A stretch of DNA of 64,000 nucleotides from an uncultured Eubacteriales bacterium (GTDB lineage: Bacteria; Bacillota; Clostridia; Oscillospirales; Oscillospiraceae): the NCBI GenBank assembly GCA_900545925.1, contig URAZ01000006.1, forward strand, positions 1 to 64,000, in the 5' to 3' direction. Both the position numbers and the translations under genes were made by a program. Numbering within the stretch: the first letter of the stretch is position 1; each line of letters begins with the position of its first letter. Of this stretch, positions 17,151 to 25,964 are shown one piece after another. A model generated the notes under the pieces. The model had not been told where the DNA came from. It was given only the letters and a program-made list of their open reading frames with translations, and searched no databases.

Positions 17151-17852
17151 TCAGACGTTATAATTCCGCTTGCCGAAGATCGCGGTGCCGATGCGCACCA
17201 TGGTCGAGCCTTCAGCGATAGCGTCGGTAAAATCGTCGCTCATGCCCATCGACAGGCATTCCATGGACACATTATCGTATTTTTTCGCCCTTATGTCAAC
17301 AAAAAGATTGCGCATTTCGGCAAAATATCTGCAATTTTCACCTGGAAATTCGCTCACGGGCGGAATTGCCATCAGTCCCTTGAGCGCCACATGCGGAAAA
17401 TCCGCCATGCGGGCGGCAAGTGCAGCGGCTTCGGCCGGCGTAAACCCGGATTTGCTTTCCTCTGCACCGATGTTGACCTCGAAGAGAATGTTCTGCACAA
17501 CGCCCACTTTTTCCGCCTGCTTTTCGATGCACTCCAGCAATTCCGGCCGGTCAACAGACTCGATGAGATCGACCACGCCGACGAGATACTTGACCTTATT
17601 GGTCTGCAGATGGCCGATGAAATGCAGGGGCTTTCCCGTGTACGCGCCCAGCGGGCGCTTGGCCTGAATTTCCTGCACGCGGTTTTCGCCGCAGCAATCG
17701 ACGCCTGCGGCGACTGCCTCCTTGACGCGGTCGGCGTCGTTCATCTTCGTCGCGGCGCAGAGCAGAATTTCAGACGGGTCGCGCCCGGCCTTTTTTGCGG
17801 CATCGGCCATTTGCGCACGGATATTCGCAATATTTTCAGCAATCGTAGACAT
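17151..17852 (-). CDS. yggS: YggS-family pyridoxal phosphate homeostasis protein
   Basis: Single-domain alanine-racemase-fold protein (233 residues) that binds PLP and keeps free PLP balanced; it has no known catalytic turnover. PLP lysine is Lys36 in LLCAATKMND; GENRVQEIQAK, HFIGHLQTNKVK and SMGMSDDFTDAI are family signatures. The start at 17852 is chosen because it lies just after the stop of the upstream gene (TGATATG) with GAAAGG ahead; a start at 17873 would overlap more and has no ribosome binding site. Confidence 0.94.
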   Translation of the reverse strand: MSTIAENIANIRAQMADAAKKAGRDPSEILLCAATKMNDADRVKEAVAAGVDCCGENRVQEIQAKRPLGAYTGKPLHFIGHLQTNKVKYLVGVVDLIESVDRPELLECIEKQAEKVGVVQNILFEVNIGAEESKSGFTPAEAAALAARMADFPHVALKGLMAIPPVSEFPGENCRYFAEMRNLFVDIRAKKYDNVSMECLSMGMSDDFTDAIAEGSTMVRIGTAIFGKRNYNV

Positions 17853-17853
17853 A

Positions 17854-19062
17854 TCAGTTGACGACCTTTCCATCGTATAGATTTTTCGCGTTGATAATCA
17901 ACTCGTCACCCGGCCAAAGATTGTTGGTCGAACTGGTGTCGAGTGTGACGACGTAGCTTTCGCCGGTATCGTGGAGGATGGTGATAGGCTTCCACTTGGC
18001 GAGTGTTCCTTCGAGGATATACACGCCCGTCTGACCATTTTCGACACGGACGGCGGATTTCGGGACGCGCAGCCCGGAATAGGACGTGAAGACGATCTCC
18101 GCCGACTGCTGCCGCAGCAGCGTCACGTTCTGCAGCGCCCGGTCGGACGACAGCACCAGCAGCCGGGAACCCGCCTCGTTGCCGCCGAGGCGCGCCACGC
18201 GCATGGTGACCGGCTGGTAATAATCGCGGGCGAACGTCAGCGTAGCGCGGTCGCCCTCCTCCACGCCGGAAAGTTCGCTTGCGGGCACGACGCAGGCATA
18301 GTACCACGTTGCAGACGTGACGAGCCTGCCGATGGCGTTGGCATCCGTTTCGTCCGGCTGGACGGACTCAAATTCTGCGACAGTCATTTCCATCAGCCGT
18401 TCCGGCGTCAGTACGGATTCATAGCCGTCAACAGCGGCAGAAAAGGTTCCGGCCTTGCCTGCAAGGATGGCGCTGGTGTCGCCCGCAGACTGCGCCTCGA
18501 GCGTCTCAAGTTCTGCCTGCAGCGTGCTGATGCGCGCCTGCAGCGAGCCGCTGTCCGAGTCGCTTCCGGTGCGCCGCAGGATCAGGCCCTTGAGTTCCGG
18601 CGACAGGTCGGAGACGGAGTTCATGTCGCGCAGCGCCAGATAGCGGCTCAGCTGTGCAAGATCGCCCGCGATGTCCGCGTCGAGCGCGGCCTGATCGTAG
18701 ACGCTGGAAACAGCGCTCCATGCGTACTGAAGCTGCTCGATCTGGCCGGACAGTTCATCGATGCGCGTCTGGCGGGTCTTTGCATCCTCGGAGCGGTAGC
18801 CGGTGGCGACGGCGTCGTTCGCGGCCACATGGGCGCCCTCGGCGCAGTTCAGAACCGTTGTGCCGTATTGCGAATACAGAAGCTCCTCCTCACGCACGAC
18901 AAAGCCGGAGGCGTAATAGCCCGCCCCGGCTTCGTATGGTGTGACGGTGGCCGTCATGAGTGGTGCATAGAGGCTGCTTACCACGTTATAGCCGAAATAC
19001 GCGGCGATCGCGGCAAGCAGGATCCAGAGGATAACGGTAAAATAGGATTTGCCTTGCTTCAT
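17854..19062 (-). CDS. HlyD-like membrane-anchored adaptor protein
   Basis: A 402-residue protein with one N-terminal membrane segment (about 8-33), then a barrel-sandwich part (YYASGFVVREEELLY), a coiled-coil hairpin (about 90-215) and a second barrel part with VLSSDRALQN and VPKSAVRVENGQTGVY, the layout of HlyD/periplasmic adaptor family members. No ABC exporter gene is adjacent. In Clostridia a similar gene is often found upstream of yggS-sepF-divIVA, which suggests a division or envelope role, but none is established. The start has GAAGGAG six bases upstream. Confidence 0.75.
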   Translation of the reverse strand: MKQGKSYFTVILWILLAAIAAYFGYNVVSSLYAPLMTATVTPYEAGAGYYASGFVVREEELLYSQYGTTVLNCAEGAHVAANDAVATGYRSEDAKTRQTRIDELSGQIEQLQYAWSAVSSVYDQAALDADIAGDLAQLSRYLALRDMNSVSDLSPELKGLILRRTGSDSDSGSLQARISTLQAELETLEAQSAGDTSAILAGKAGTFSAAVDGYESVLTPERLMEMTVAEFESVQPDETDANAIGRLVTSATWYYACVVPASELSGVEEGDRATLTFARDYYQPVTMRVARLGGNEAGSRLLVLSSDRALQNVTLLRQQSAEIVFTSYSGLRVPKSAVRVENGQTGVYILEGTLAKWKPITILHDTGESYVVTLDTSSTNNLWPGDELIINAKNLYDGKVVN

Positions 19063-19101
19063 AGTGCTCCTTCAGGTAACCCGGCGGGAGCGGAGCGGTG
19101 C

Positions 19102-19329
19102 TCAACCCTGCGTCAGGTGAACGGGAACGGCGGGCGTCATGGTAGACACCGCGTGCTTATAGATCATCTGCTGCCGTCCATCGGACTGCAGCAGGATCAC
19201 AAACTGGTCGAAGCCCGTGATAATGCCGCGCATCTGAAAGCCGTTCATCAGAAAAACGGTCAGCATCGTGCGGTCCTTGCGGGCCTGGTTCAGAAAAATG
19301 TCCTGATAATTCTCTGTTGTTTTTTGCAT
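19102..19329 (-). CDS. hfq: RNA chaperone Hfq
   Basis: 75-residue Sm-like protein. The Sm1 region (FLMNGFQMRGIITGFDQFVI) and the Sm2 signature IYKHAVST match Hfq. It forms hexamers that bind small RNAs and A-rich mRNA. The gene follows miaA, a conserved order across many bacteria, with AGAAGGAG before its start. Confidence 0.96.
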   Translation of the reverse strand: MQKTTENYQDIFLNQARKDRTMLTVFLMNGFQMRGIITGFDQFVILLQSDGRQQMIYKHAVSTMTPAVPVHLTQG

Positions 19330-19349
19330 GGGTATCGGCTCCTTCTCAT

Positions 19350-19427
19350 TTATATGGGAACCTCTGACTCAATGGCCTTCGGCCATAGAGCCAGAACTTC
19401 CTTGATCTGATACCCATATCGTACCAT
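19350..19427 (-). CDS. Possible 25-residue small protein between miaA and hfq
   Basis: An ATG two bases after the miaA stop (TGAATATG) opens a 25-codon frame, starting MVRYGYQIKEVLALWPKAIE and ending in TAA 20 bases before hfq. Translation could be coupled to miaA. The region also forms a GGCC-TTC-GGCC hairpin and has ATGGGTATC/GATACCCAT inverted repeats, so it may instead be a structured leader for hfq. No family is recognised. Confidence 0.25.
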   Translation of the reverse strand: MVRYGYQIKEVLALWPKAIESEVPI

Positions 19428-19429
19428 AT

Positions 19430-20365
19430 TCAAAGCGCGGAAAAAGGAATATTCTGTCGAGCGGCGGAAAGAACCTCCGAAAAATCTTCCGTGCCTGTCA
19501 TCCGCAGCCAGTGAACGTCCGGGTTGCGCCGGAACCAGGTCAGCTGCCGCTTGGCGTAGTTGCGGGAACGCTGCTTGCAGAGCGCGGCGGCTTCGTCCAG
19601 CGAACACGCGCCGCTTAGGTACCCGAAGAATTCCTTATAGCCGATAGCCTGCATGGCCGTTGTTTTCGGACTGACACCGAGGGCAAGCAGCGCGCGGATC
19701 TCGTCCAGCAGCCCGGCCGACAGCATATTCTCGACCCGCAGGTCGATGCGCCGGTATAAGGCGGCGCGATCCTGATAATCCAGACCAATCCACACGGGCC
19801 GGTAGCGCGGCGGGACGGCCTTTGTTTCCAGATTGTGCTGCGTGATGGTCTTGCCCGTTTCCTCATAAACCTCCAGCGCGCGGATGACGCGCTTTTCGTC
19901 TGCCGGGTGGAGCCGCGCGGCGGCCTCCGGGTCAATTTCGCGCAGCCGAGCCAGCATGGCCTCGCCGCCCGTTTCACGCAGCTGCGCCTCGAGCGCTTCG
20001 CGCCTGCCAGTCTGCGGGACAGGTGCGAACGACCGGCCTGCAATCAGACTGTCAACATACAGCCCCGTACCGCCCGCAATGACGGCGGTTTTGCCGCGCG
20101 ATAGAATGTCCTGCACGCACGCGTCCGCCAGCTGCACATATTTCCCGGCGGAAAAATCCTCGCCTGGCTCAACCATGTCAATTAAATGGTGGGCAACGCC
20201 CTCCATTTCTTCTTTTGTGGGCTTGGCCGTGCCGATATCCATGTGCTTGTAAATCTGCATGGAATCGCAGGAGACGACCTCGCCGTCATACAGCTTCGCA
20301 AGCTGCACGGCAAGCTTCGTCTTGCCGGAGGCCGTCGGGCCGACGACGCAGATGATCCTGTCCAT
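19430..20365 (-). CDS. miaA: tRNA dimethylallyltransferase
   Basis: Adds the dimethylallyl group to A37 of tRNAs reading UNN codons, the substrate for MiaB, which is also encoded in this window. The 311-residue protein has P-loop GPTASGKT (9-16), the DSMQIYKHMDIGTAKP motif and AGGTGLYVDSLI. The start at 20365 lies three bases after the mutL stop; the longer open frame overlaps mutL and is discarded. Confidence 0.96.
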   Translation of the reverse strand: MDRIICVVGPTASGKTKLAVQLAKLYDGEVVSCDSMQIYKHMDIGTAKPTKEEMEGVAHHLIDMVEPGEDFSAGKYVQLADACVQDILSRGKTAVIAGGTGLYVDSLIAGRSFAPVPQTGRREALEAQLRETGGEAMLARLREIDPEAAARLHPADEKRVIRALEVYEETGKTITQHNLETKAVPPRYRPVWIGLDYQDRAALYRRIDLRVENMLSAGLLDEIRALLALGVSPKTTAMQAIGYKEFFGYLSGACSLDEAAALCKQRSRNYAKRQLTWFRRNPDVHWLRMTGTEDFSEVLSAARQNIPFSAL

Positions 20366-20367
20366 GT

Positions 20368-22314
20368 TCAAACCCTCTTGAACTGCTTTTCCAGCTGCCG
20401 CTTCGTGAGCGTCACGCAAACGGGGCGGCCATGCGGGCAGTATTTGATATCGTCGCGGGACAGAACCTCCTGCACGAGCCGCCGCAGTTCTTCGTCAGAT
20501 GTCTGCCAGCCGGCCTTAATAGCCGATTTGCAGGCGATGGTGTGCAGCAGATTGTCGCGCAGGCTGTCCGGGTCAAGTGTTTTTCCGGCCAGCAGATCGC
20601 CGGCCAGTTCCTGCAAAAGCGCTTTTGCGTCCTCCACGTCCACGTCGGACGGGATCTGCCGGATGAGCACGTCTCCGCCGCCGAAGTCCTCCGTTTCAAA
20701 CCCGCAGCGCTCCAGAAGCGCCTTGTTTTCCAGCACAGCTGCGGCCTCTTCGCGCGAAAGTTCCGCGGAGACGGGGGCCAGCAGCAGCTGGGCCATGATG
20801 GGATGGTCTTCCTTTTTGAGCGCCTCAAAGCGAATGCGCTCATGCGCGGCATGCTTGTCAATGAACAGAACGGCTTCGCCCTGCTCAATAATAATATAGG
20901 TGTGCAGCGCCTCGCCGATGATACGGAAGGGCTCTTCCCTGACGGCAAATTCCTGCTGCTGTACTTCAGACGCCTTGACCGGTTCCGGTTTCGGCTCCGG
21001 TCGTTCTGCAGGCTTCGGTTCGGGCCTTGCCTCCGGCCGCGGCTCGGGCTTCGGCTCCGCTCTGACCTCCGGTTTTGCTTCCGGCTTTGGAAGATCAAAG
21101 GCCTGCTGCGCAGGCGCAGGCTCGGAGCGCGGCAGCTGCACCGGCGAGGCCAGCATCGGCTGCTCCTGCTTCGGCATGGGCTGCTGTGCGGCCTGGCGGC
21201 GGTATTCGGATGCCTGCATGGTCTGATAGAAGCCGGGCTTCGGCGGCTGGACGATTTTGGGCTGTGCCTGCGGCTGCGGTGCGGCCTCCTGCTTTTTCTC
21301 CGGCGTTTTCCATTCCGGGCGGCCAGCTGCTCTGGAAAGCGTGGACAAAACGGCATAGTGTACCGCATCGAAGACCTCACGCTCGGACAGGAACTTGACC
21401 TCCGTTTTGGCCGGATGAACGTTCACGTCCACGGCCTGCACCGGCATGTCAATTTCCAGCACGCAGGCCGGAAAGCGGCCTACCATGATCTGGTTGCGGT
21501 ACGCCTCTTCCACGGCGGCGGAGAGCAGACGGGACTTGATATAGCGGTTGTTGACGAAGAAGCTTTGCCATGCGCGGTTTCCGCGTGTGGCAGTCGGCTT
21601 TGTGACAAAGCCGCGCACGCGAAGCTTTTCCCAGCTGCCGTCAACCGGCAGCATATTGTTGGCAAGTTCCCGGCCGTAGATGGCGTAGATCGCGGCCATG
21701 CGGTCGCCCTGTCCGTCGGTGTGCAGCTGCTCCTGGCCATCCTTCAAAAAGCGGAAGGAGATCTCCGGGTGTGCCAGCGCCTGCTGCTGCACAACGGAGA
21801 AAACAGCGGAGGACTCCGCCGCGTCGGATTTCATAAACTTCATCCGCGCAGGCGTATTGTAAAATAACTCCCGCACCAAAATCGTCGTGCCGCACGGGCA
21901 GCCGACAGGCTCCTCAGACAGAACCTTTCCGGCTTCGAGATGCAGGCGAACGCCGTTTTCCGCGCCCTGCGCCCGCGTGAGAAGATCGATTTTTGACACG
22001 GACGAAATCGCGGCCAGCGCCTCGCCGCGGAAGCCAAGCGTACCGATGCAGGCAAGATCCTCTTGCCTGCGGATTTTGCTCGTTGCATGGCGCAGAAATG
22101 CCGCGCGGGCATCAACGGGGTCCATGCCGCAGCCGTCGTCGGTGATGCGCAGGAAGGTCATGCCGCCGTTTTGTAATTCTATTGTAATGTTTTTCGCACC
22201 CGCGTCAATGGAATTTTCAACCAGTTCTTTGACGGCGGACGCCGGCCGCTCGACGACCTCGCCTGCGGCGATGAGATCCGCGACGTGGCGGTCAAGCTGA
22301 ATGATCTTCGGCAT
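20368..22314 (-). CDS. mutL: DNA mismatch repair protein MutL with endonuclease-type C-terminus
   Basis: 648 residues. The N-terminal GHKL ATPase shows ELVENSIDAGA, DDGCGM and GFRGEALAAISS. A long Pro/Lys/Glu-rich linker (about 335-455, with repeated EPKPEP-type units) leads to the C-terminal domain with DKHAAHERIRFE, matching the DQHA(x2)E(x4)E metal-binding endonuclease motif, plus ACKSAIKAG and CPHGRP. This is the nicking type of MutL used in bacteria without MutH. It is located between mutS and miaA with a CPBP gene in between. Confidence 0.96.
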   Translation of the reverse strand: MPKIIQLDRHVADLIAAGEVVERPASAVKELVENSIDAGAKNITIELQNGGMTFLRITDDGCGMDPVDARAAFLRHATSKIRRQEDLACIGTLGFRGEALAAISSVSKIDLLTRAQGAENGVRLHLEAGKVLSEEPVGCPCGTTILVRELFYNTPARMKFMKSDAAESSAVFSVVQQQALAHPEISFRFLKDGQEQLHTDGQGDRMAAIYAIYGRELANNMLPVDGSWEKLRVRGFVTKPTATRGNRAWQSFFVNNRYIKSRLLSAAVEEAYRNQIMVGRFPACVLEIDMPVQAVDVNVHPAKTEVKFLSEREVFDAVHYAVLSTLSRAAGRPEWKTPEKKQEAAPQPQAQPKIVQPPKPGFYQTMQASEYRRQAAQQPMPKQEQPMLASPVQLPRSEPAPAQQAFDLPKPEAKPEVRAEPKPEPRPEARPEPKPAERPEPKPEPVKASEVQQQEFAVREEPFRIIGEALHTYIIIEQGEAVLFIDKHAAHERIRFEALKKEDHPIMAQLLLAPVSAELSREEAAAVLENKALLERCGFETEDFGGGDVLIRQIPSDVDVEDAKALLQELAGDLLAGKTLDPDSLRDNLLHTIACKSAIKAGWQTSDEELRRLVQEVLSRDDIKYCPHGRPVCVTLTKRQLEKQFKRV

Positions 22315-22328
22315 AAAGCCCCTCCCAA

Positions 22329-23036
22329 TCAGAAGTTCAGCTGCAAGAGCCCAAACGACAGCGCGTTGACAATGGCATGCAGCGAGATAGATGCCCAGAT
22401 CGTCCCGGCCTTTTCATACGTCCAGGCCAGCGCGACGGAGGCGGGCAGATACGGAATGCAACTCAAAAGCACCTTTCCGGCAGGATAGAGCATGAAATAC
22501 TGCCAGTTGTGCATGAGCGTGAACAGAATAACGGACACGAGATACGCCATGACGCGCGACGTCGGCTGAATGGAGCCGAAGACAAGTCCGCGTACAAGCG
22601 TCTCCTCAATGATCGGCGCAAGGAAAACCGTCACGGCCAGCATGACATACTGATTGTCGGAAATGAGCGAACCGACCGTCTCGTTGTTGTAGATCGTAAA
22701 GCCGGGAGCCAGCCTGGAAAGCGCAAACTGCAACACCCATGTGCCTGCATAATACATCGCAAAGCCCAGAACCAGCGCCTGCACAAAGTTCCAGAAAGAG
22801 CCGCCGAAAAACGACTGCCGCAAAAATCCATGGAAAATCAGCAGAACCGCCAGCAGATTCACGGCAAAATAGACGATGTTCATCGTCAGCGCCGTCATGC
22901 CGAGCGAGAATTTCTCGTTTGCCAGCTGCAAAAGCAGATTCAAAATCAGTAGATAAAACGGCAGATAGAGCCACCCGGCGATCGTTTCAAATTTCGTCAG
23001 CCGGTAAGAAATCGAATGGGACGCTTTGCGGGCCAT
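22329..23036 (-). CDS. CPBP-family intramembrane metalloprotease
   Basis: A 235-residue polytopic protein with the CPBP/Abi motifs: EETLVRG (EExxxR), FTLMHNW (FxxxH) and HAIVNAL (HxxxN), spread over C-terminal membrane helices. Family members include CAAX-type proteases and bacteriocin self-immunity proteins; the substrate here is unknown. The start at 23036 is taken because the frame further upstream runs through the family B repeat. It splits the mutS-mutL pair. Confidence 0.85.
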   Translation of the reverse strand: MARKASHSISYRLTKFETIAGWLYLPFYLLILNLLLQLANEKFSLGMTALTMNIVYFAVNLLAVLLIFHGFLRQSFFGGSFWNFVQALVLGFAMYYAGTWVLQFALSRLAPGFTIYNNETVGSLISDNQYVMLAVTVFLAPIIEETLVRGLVFGSIQPTSRVMAYLVSVILFTLMHNWQYFMLYPAGKVLLSCIPYLPASVALAWTYEKAGTIWASISLHAIVNALSFGLLQLNF

Positions 23037-23058
23037 AGACAGCCTTCCTTTCCGGTAA

Positions 23059-23196
23059 AGGCTCCCCTTGGGCACAAGGGGAGCTGGCGCGTAGCGCCTG
23101 AGGGGATTTGAATGTAGCGAACTTCGGAGCATTCTGAACAACGCGGCCCATCCCCTCTGTCATTTGCTTTGCAAATGACACCTCCCCTTACCGCGC
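23059..23196. repeat. Dispersed stem-loop repeat, family B (copy 1)
   Basis: A chain of dyads between mutS and the CPBP gene: GCTCCCCTT/AAGGGGAGC, GGCGC/GCGCC, GAGGGGAT...ATCCCCTC enclosing about 45 bases, and the perfect palindrome GTCATTTGC-TTT-GCAAATGAC. The right half matches 44161-44250 closely and the left hairpin resembles 27529-27560. It is non-coding; possibly a decayed mobile element. Confidence 0.75.
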
Positions 23197-23228
23197 GGGG
23201 CGCGGCAATAGGAGGTTTTTCGCCTCTT

Positions 23229-25832
23229 TTACAGCATCTGCTTCAGCTGGTACAACTGGTTCAGCGCCTCGATGGGCGTGAGCGTTTCGACGGTGATGGA
23301 CTCCAGCGCGCGGCGCAGTTCATCCGACTGCATATCGAGCATGGAAACCTGATCGGACACGGGTGCAGCCGCGGGCTTTGCGCGCTCCGGCGCGCCGGAT
23401 TCGAGATCCTTGAGGATTTCCCGCGCGCGCGTAATGACCCGGTCGGGAATACCCGCCAGCTTGGCAACCTCGATGCCGTAGCTGTCGTCTGCCGCACCGG
23501 GGACGATCTTGCGCAGGAAGATCATGTCCCCCTGCCGCTTCTTGACGGCGATGTTGAAGTTTTTGACGCCCGGCAGTGCCTGCTCGATATCCGTCAGTTC
23601 GTGATAATGCGTGGCGAAAAGCGTTTTCGCGCCCAGCCGCTTGCGGTCTGCTGCATATTCGAGCACGGCACGGGCGATCGCCATGCCGTCAAATGTCGAT
23701 GTGCCCCGCCCAATTTCGTCGAGAATCAGAAGTGAACGCGGCGTCGCGTTTTTGAGAATATCGGCGACTTCGGTCATCTCGACCATGAACGTTGACTGGC
23801 CGGAGGCCAGATCGTCCGATGCGCCGATGCGCGTAAACAGCCGGTCAACAATGCCGATGTGTGCCGACTGCGCCGGGACAAACGAGCCCATCTGCGCCAT
23901 GAGGACAATGAGCGCCACCTGCCGCATGTAGGTCGATTTACCGGCCATGTTCGGGCCGGTGATGATGGCCGTGCGGCAGTCCTCACTGCCAAGCAGCGTG
24001 TCGTTCGGCACGAACAGCGCGTTTTTGAGCATCTGCTCGACGACCGGATGACGGCCCGCCGTGATCGATACGGTATTGCCGAGATCGACCTCGGGCTTGC
24101 AGTAATGATTGTGAACGGCGACGGCGGCAAAGCTGCACAGCACATCCAGCTGCGCGACGGCCTGCGCCGTCTGCTTGACGCGGGCGGATTCTCCCGCGAC
24201 AAACTGCCGCAGCGCCACAAACAGGTCATATTCCAGCGCCACAATGCGGTCCTTGGCCGTCAGAATGGTGCTTTCCAGTTCCTTCAGTTCTTCCGTGATG
24301 TACCGCTCACCGGTCGAGAGCGTCTGCTTGCGGATATAGCTGTCCGGGACAAGATTCAGTTGACCCTTTGCAACCTCGATATAATAGCCGAATACACGGT
24401 TATAGCCCACGCGCAGATTCCGGATGCCGGTCTTTTCCTTTTCACGCGCCTCGATCTGCGTGAGCATGCCCTTGCCGCCGGACTGGACGGCGCGCAGTTC
24501 ATCGAGCTCTTTGTTTGCGCCGTCGCGGATAAGTCCGCCCTCGCGCAGCAGGAACGGAGGATCGTCCACAATGGTCGCGTCGATCTTCTCCTTGAGATCT
24601 GCCAGCGTGTCAAGCTGCTCAAAAAGCGTCTGCAAATACGGCGCGCGTATACCGGACAGCCGCTCCTTGACGGCAGGCAGACTCGCCGCGCCCTGTGACA
24701 GCGCGGCAAGATCGCGGCAGGAGGCTGTACCCGTCATAATGCGGGTCATGGCGCGCTCAAAGTCCGTAATTTCACGCAGGGACAGAATCAGTTCCTCGCG
24801 GTCGATGGTTTTTTTGACCAGTTCCTCCACGGCAGTCAGTCGGCGCGTGATCTGCGCGGGGCTGAGCAGCGGCCGCTCCATCCACGCCCGCAGCAGACGG
24901 CCGCCCATGGCGGTCTTCGTTTTGTCGAGCACCCACAGGAGGCTCCCGCGCTTTTCCTTTGCGCGCATCGTCTCCGTCAGTTCGAGATTCCGCCGCGCGG
25001 CAAGGTCAAGCTGCATGAACTTGCCTGCAATGTACAGTTCCAGTTCCCGGATGTGCGGCAACTCGTTTTTCTGTAAATCGCGCAGCGTAATGAGAAGCGC
25101 ACCCGCGGCGGCAATGACGCACGGCATATTCGCAAGACCGAGCACCTCCGGCGACTGCCCGAACTGCGCCGTCACGGCAGCCTCGCACAGTGCAGAGTCA
25201 AACTGCGCGTCCGTTCCCAGATTTACGCAGGTGTGGAAGCGGTCGCGCAGGAAATCTGCCAGCGCGTCGTCCTCCGCCGCCGTGCCGCCCAGAAGTGCCT
25301 CGGACGGCAGGAAGCTGCCGAGTTCGTTCTGCGCGTCCTGCATGGCGTCGGCGCCGGAAACCTGCGTTGCGCTGAATGCGCCGGTCGATACGTCGCAGAA
25401 GCAAAGGCCGTATGTACCGGCTGCGCCGTAGACGCAGGCGTAATAATTATTTTTGGATTCCACCAGCATCGAACTTTCCGTCACGGAGCCGGGCGTTACG
25501 ATGCGGATGATGTCGCGCTTCACCAGCCCCTTCGCCAGGGCAGGGTCCTCCATCTGCTCACAGATGGCGACCTTGTAGCCCTTTGCGACCAGCCGCGCGA
25601 TATAACTCTCCGAGGAATGATACGGCACGCCGCACATGGGAATCTTATCCTCCGCGCTTTTGTCCTTAGCATGGTCGCGCGAGGTGAGCGTCAGGTCGAG
25701 TTCACGCGAGGCAATGCGCGCGTCCTCCTCGAACATCTCATAAAAATCGCCCAGCCGGAAAAACAGCAGGCAGTCAGGATTACGCTCCTTGACCGCATAA
25801 TACTGCTGCATCATGGGGGTGAGTTCGGCCAT
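23229..25832 (-). CDS. mutS: DNA mismatch recognition protein MutS
   Basis: 867 residues, the usual MutS1 length. The mismatch-binding N-terminus has LLFFRLGDFYEMF with the Phe-x-Glu wedge, and the ATPase has GPNMAGKST, the DEIGRGTSTFDG Walker B region and FATHYHEL. It recognises mismatches and recruits MutL. The start at 25832 follows GGAGG; the longer frame (MPTSAPTNEC...) is read-through of the family A repeat and is not part of the protein. Confidence 0.97.
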   Translation of the reverse strand: MAELTPMMQQYYAVKERNPDCLLFFRLGDFYEMFEEDARIASRELDLTLTSRDHAKDKSAEDKIPMCGVPYHSSESYIARLVAKGYKVAICEQMEDPALAKGLVKRDIIRIVTPGSVTESSMLVESKNNYYACVYGAAGTYGLCFCDVSTGAFSATQVSGADAMQDAQNELGSFLPSEALLGGTAAEDDALADFLRDRFHTCVNLGTDAQFDSALCEAAVTAQFGQSPEVLGLANMPCVIAAAGALLITLRDLQKNELPHIRELELYIAGKFMQLDLAARRNLELTETMRAKEKRGSLLWVLDKTKTAMGGRLLRAWMERPLLSPAQITRRLTAVEELVKKTIDREELILSLREITDFERAMTRIMTGTASCRDLAALSQGAASLPAVKERLSGIRAPYLQTLFEQLDTLADLKEKIDATIVDDPPFLLREGGLIRDGANKELDELRAVQSGGKGMLTQIEAREKEKTGIRNLRVGYNRVFGYYIEVAKGQLNLVPDSYIRKQTLSTGERYITEELKELESTILTAKDRIVALEYDLFVALRQFVAGESARVKQTAQAVAQLDVLCSFAAVAVHNHYCKPEVDLGNTVSITAGRHPVVEQMLKNALFVPNDTLLGSEDCRTAIITGPNMAGKSTYMRQVALIVLMAQMGSFVPAQSAHIGIVDRLFTRIGASDDLASGQSTFMVEMTEVADILKNATPRSLLILDEIGRGTSTFDGMAIARAVLEYAADRKRLGAKTLFATHYHELTDIEQALPGVKNFNIAVKKRQGDMIFLRKIVPGAADDSYGIEVAKLAGIPDRVITRAREILKDLESGAPERAKPAAAPVSDQVSMLDMQSDELRRALESITVETLTPIEALNQLYQLKQML

Positions 25833-25877
25833 AAACAAAACCTCCGGGTTTTCTCTTTTAACGTCTGAAATTATGCT

Positions 25878-25941
25878 TTCGGCAAATCCATATGCACTTA
25901 CGCATTCGTTTGTAGGGGCCGATGTGGGCATCGGCCCCTAC
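25878..25941. repeat. Dispersed palindromic repeat, family A (copy 2)
   Basis: A 33-base lead-in similar to 4288-4320 is followed by a perfect palindrome, GTAGGGGCCGATG-TGGG-CATCGGCCCCTAC (25912-25941), between miaB and mutS. It could also act as a transcription pause or end for miaB. Confidence 0.8.
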
Positions 25942-25964
25942 AAAGCCCGCACCAGGGTGCTGTG

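Noticed and set aside
25833..25931. N-terminal extension of MutS
   Set aside because: The extra residues come from repeat family A; the ribosome binding site and family N-terminus fix the start at 25832.
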